Of a stretch of DNA of 64,000 bases, positions 62,081 through 64,000 are shown in pieces. Under the pieces are notes generated by a model that saw nothing but the letters and a program-made list of their open reading frames with translations, ran no database searches and was not told the DNA's origin. Every line of letters begins with the position of its first letter. Position 1 is the stretch's first letter. Source of the DNA: Taiwanofungus camphoratus (taxonomy: Eukaryota; Basidiomycota; Agaricomycetes; Polyporales; Taiwanofungaceae); the NCBI GenBank assembly GCA_003999685.1, contig CP021220.1:3720001-3784000 (forward strand). The letters are read 5' to 3'. The position numbers and the translations under genes are program-made.

Positions 62081-64000
62081 TCATGAGCTCGTCTGAGCAC
62101 GCCGGGTTTGCGATGGCCATGATCGTTGAGGTTGCACGTCGTCTTTTGCTCGCACGTCCAAGGTCACGCGGAGCTCGTGGTATTTTTCTAGGTCATAGGC
62201 TTCCGAGCGTCCGATACCACCCGCATCGTTGGTAAGCCAAATGACCGGAGGCGGAGCAAGCAGTTCGGGAGCGTAAAGGATGCCCGCCATCTCTTCAGCA
62301 TGATCCGCGAACGGTAGTGGAGGGAGATGGGGTGGTGCATCCGGGTGCGTGCGTGCAGCGCGCTCTGTAGCGGTGAGGTCATCAAGTGTCTCGGTTGCTG
62401 CAGAGAAACATTATTCATTTGACATTCACAGAAGCATGGAAAGGACACTCGCCTAATGGCACGGCCCCCCTTGTTTCTGATGGTGACGGTACCACCGCAA
62501 GCGTCAACGACATCATTTCTAATATAGACGCGAAGGAACCTCGTATTCTTGTGTTCCGCGCCGAGCTCACGAGACTCAGGCTCTCTTCCTCCATGTTTCG
62601 TTCCTTACCGGGTCTCGCGGTCCTACTGAAGGTTTCCAAGCAGTCAACAGTTATGGGTGTCAGTAGCTTTCGCCCGGGCTGTCTGGTCCTCCAGCTACAG
62701 TAGCCCTCTACGAACACCACAACGAAGAAGGCCATCCCACAGAGGATCCCGCCTTCCACCCATAGCAGTCTGCTCAGGAGAATGAGACCAAGTAACAGAG
62801 GCTGGAACGCTAGAAGAGTGCCGAAGCGCCGGAGGAGCCATATTTGGAGAAGGCCTCCAGTCGATGAGTGAGTACGGCCATACACATAGCCAACCAAGAA
62901 GCGATGTGCTATGATCGACTGTAAGCATAGCTCTCAATTCCAAACTTCTGGATACATACCGACAAAGGTGAGGGACAACAGCAATAGCGCAGCAGGGGCT
63001 ACCAAAGGGAAGAGGAGAGTAAAGGCTGAGGTATAGAGGATCGCAAGCACGCAACAGCTAAGTGCGTAGGACGGGTTATACGTCCTCGGGTATACAGCTA
63101 GGTGGGAATGAATATAACGATGCATATAAAAGGTTTGGACTGACCCCTGAAGCGCTGTCGGGACGTGACCGCCGCCCTCTCAGAGCGGAGGATCGTGAGA
63201 AGCCGAACGGGTTGCAACATGAGCAAGCCAGGACAAATGATCGCGACAGTAAGGAGTATGTATAGCGCAAAAGTACTCATGTAGATGATGCCATTTGCCA
63301 CAGATTCGGATTCACCGATGCCGATACTGAAGGAGTGCATCGCGAACAGAATAGCACCAACAGTGAAGAGCCAAACGCCGCCGACGAGCACGAGAATCCA
63401 GAATATTGTCTTGTAGATAAAAATTTGGCTACCTGAAACAGATATTGATTTGACGAGCTGTGCCGCATCTACGACTACGCGTTCATAAAGGGACGACGAT
63501 AGGATAGACTGAAGACTTACAATGCACCAGTCTGAGAGCTAACGAGATGAACAAGGTGGCCGCAACCGCTGGCACTAAGCACGTAGCAATACCAGCTCCC
63601 AAGTCATTGCCTTCATCAAATAGCAATAAGAAGGGAAAGTAATGCGCGAAGTCCGGGGCAGTGCTCATCGCTAGTCCTGCGAATGCACTCACTGTACCAC
63701 AGTCAGAGATCAGATATTATCCAGTAATAAACGGAAACGTACAGACGACACCAAGCATGATGGCAGTTGTGATTGCAATGATCCAAAAGGCCACGCTCCT
63801 GAGGGGACCGCCTTCGTTCTGGAGCTCGTCCCAACGGATGTCTTCTTTAGCTCTACCCTCTATAAGCTGCACCCCAGGTATAAACCTCAGACCTCGCCCA
63901 ATCATTAGCCAGCCTTTGATCCGAGCACCGTCGGCGATGTCATTGTAGCATTCGTGCTGCACTTCTGATATCTCTGCATTGATGACCTTTAGTTTTGATC
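62081..64000 (-). CDS. CSC1/OSCA-type (DUF221, RSN1 7TM) cation channel family protein, 3' part; runs off the right edge
   Basis: CSC1/OSCA proteins are osmosensitive, calcium-permeable membrane channels; fungal relatives are often named phosphate metabolism protein 7. The visible part starts at the right edge with the end of the cytosolic domain (AKEDIRWDELQNEGGPLRSV) leading into the first core membrane helix (AFWIIAITTAIMLGVVCTFP). Further membrane exons follow: FAGLAMSTAPDFAHYFPFLL, FWILVLVGGVWLFTVGAILF, YPRTYNPSYALSCCVLAILY ... LVAPAALLLLSLTFV. Then comes the family-typical segment HRFLVGYVYGRTHSSTGGLL and GTLLAFQPLLLGLILLSRLL. The last exon is a soluble Pro-rich tail ending near 62081. 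Exons are split by introns of about 50-60 nt. The start lies outside the window. Confidence 0.85.

Overview
The window is nuclear DNA of a filamentous basidiomycete, most likely an Agaricomycete. Genes carry many short GT-AG introns (about 46-76 nt), two tRNA genes have introns after position 37, and the gene set fits: PA28-gamma, PacC/Rim101, FCP1, acid sphingomyelinase, a CSC1-type channel, and small F-box and kinase-like paralogs. I cannot name the species.

Layout. (1) 1-4829: PA28-gamma proteasome activator (minus, runs off the left edge) divergent from the TFIID subunit TAF1 (plus). (2) 3598-7563 and 27954-31901 are two direct copies, about 99 % identical by eye, of a block of roughly 4 kb holding the 3' part of TAF1, a 2.1-kb intergenic region and the 5' part of the PacC/Rim101 gene. 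The left copy belongs to the intact TAF1 and ends in a truncated PacC; the right copy starts with a headless TAF1 fragment and runs into the intact PacC. (3) Between them lies an island of about 20 kb (7564-27953) with almost no intact genes: an enolase fragment fused to the broken PacC, several families of degenerate repeats arranged as two diverged copies of one composite unit, and a young, whole-looking Ty3/gypsy chromovirus (11314-18384, identical 554-bp LTRs by eye, TSD TGTAC). (4) 34-38 kb: Hsp20, tRNA-Gly(GCC), and two hAT-like MITEs, one nested in the other, both with 8-bp target duplications. (5) 37.5-43.8 kb: an AYR1-like short-chain reductase, its decayed tandem copy, and the CTD phosphatase FCP1. 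(6) 45.5-54.3 kb: two F-box-like/kinase-like gene pairs around tRNA-Lys(CTT), a hypothetical protein and an FHIT-type hydrolase. (7) 55.6-64 kb: acid sphingomyelinase-like phosphodiesterase, small hypotheticals, and a CSC1/OSCA-type channel running off the right edge.

The most interesting locus is the split TAF1-PacC duplication. The left PacC copy keeps the promoter, four GCCAAG PacC-type sites just before the start codon and all three zinc fingers, but has lost the regulatory C-terminal part. It therefore resembles the short, processed form of PacC that is the active form in Aspergillus nidulans. Whether it is expressed cannot be seen from sequence.
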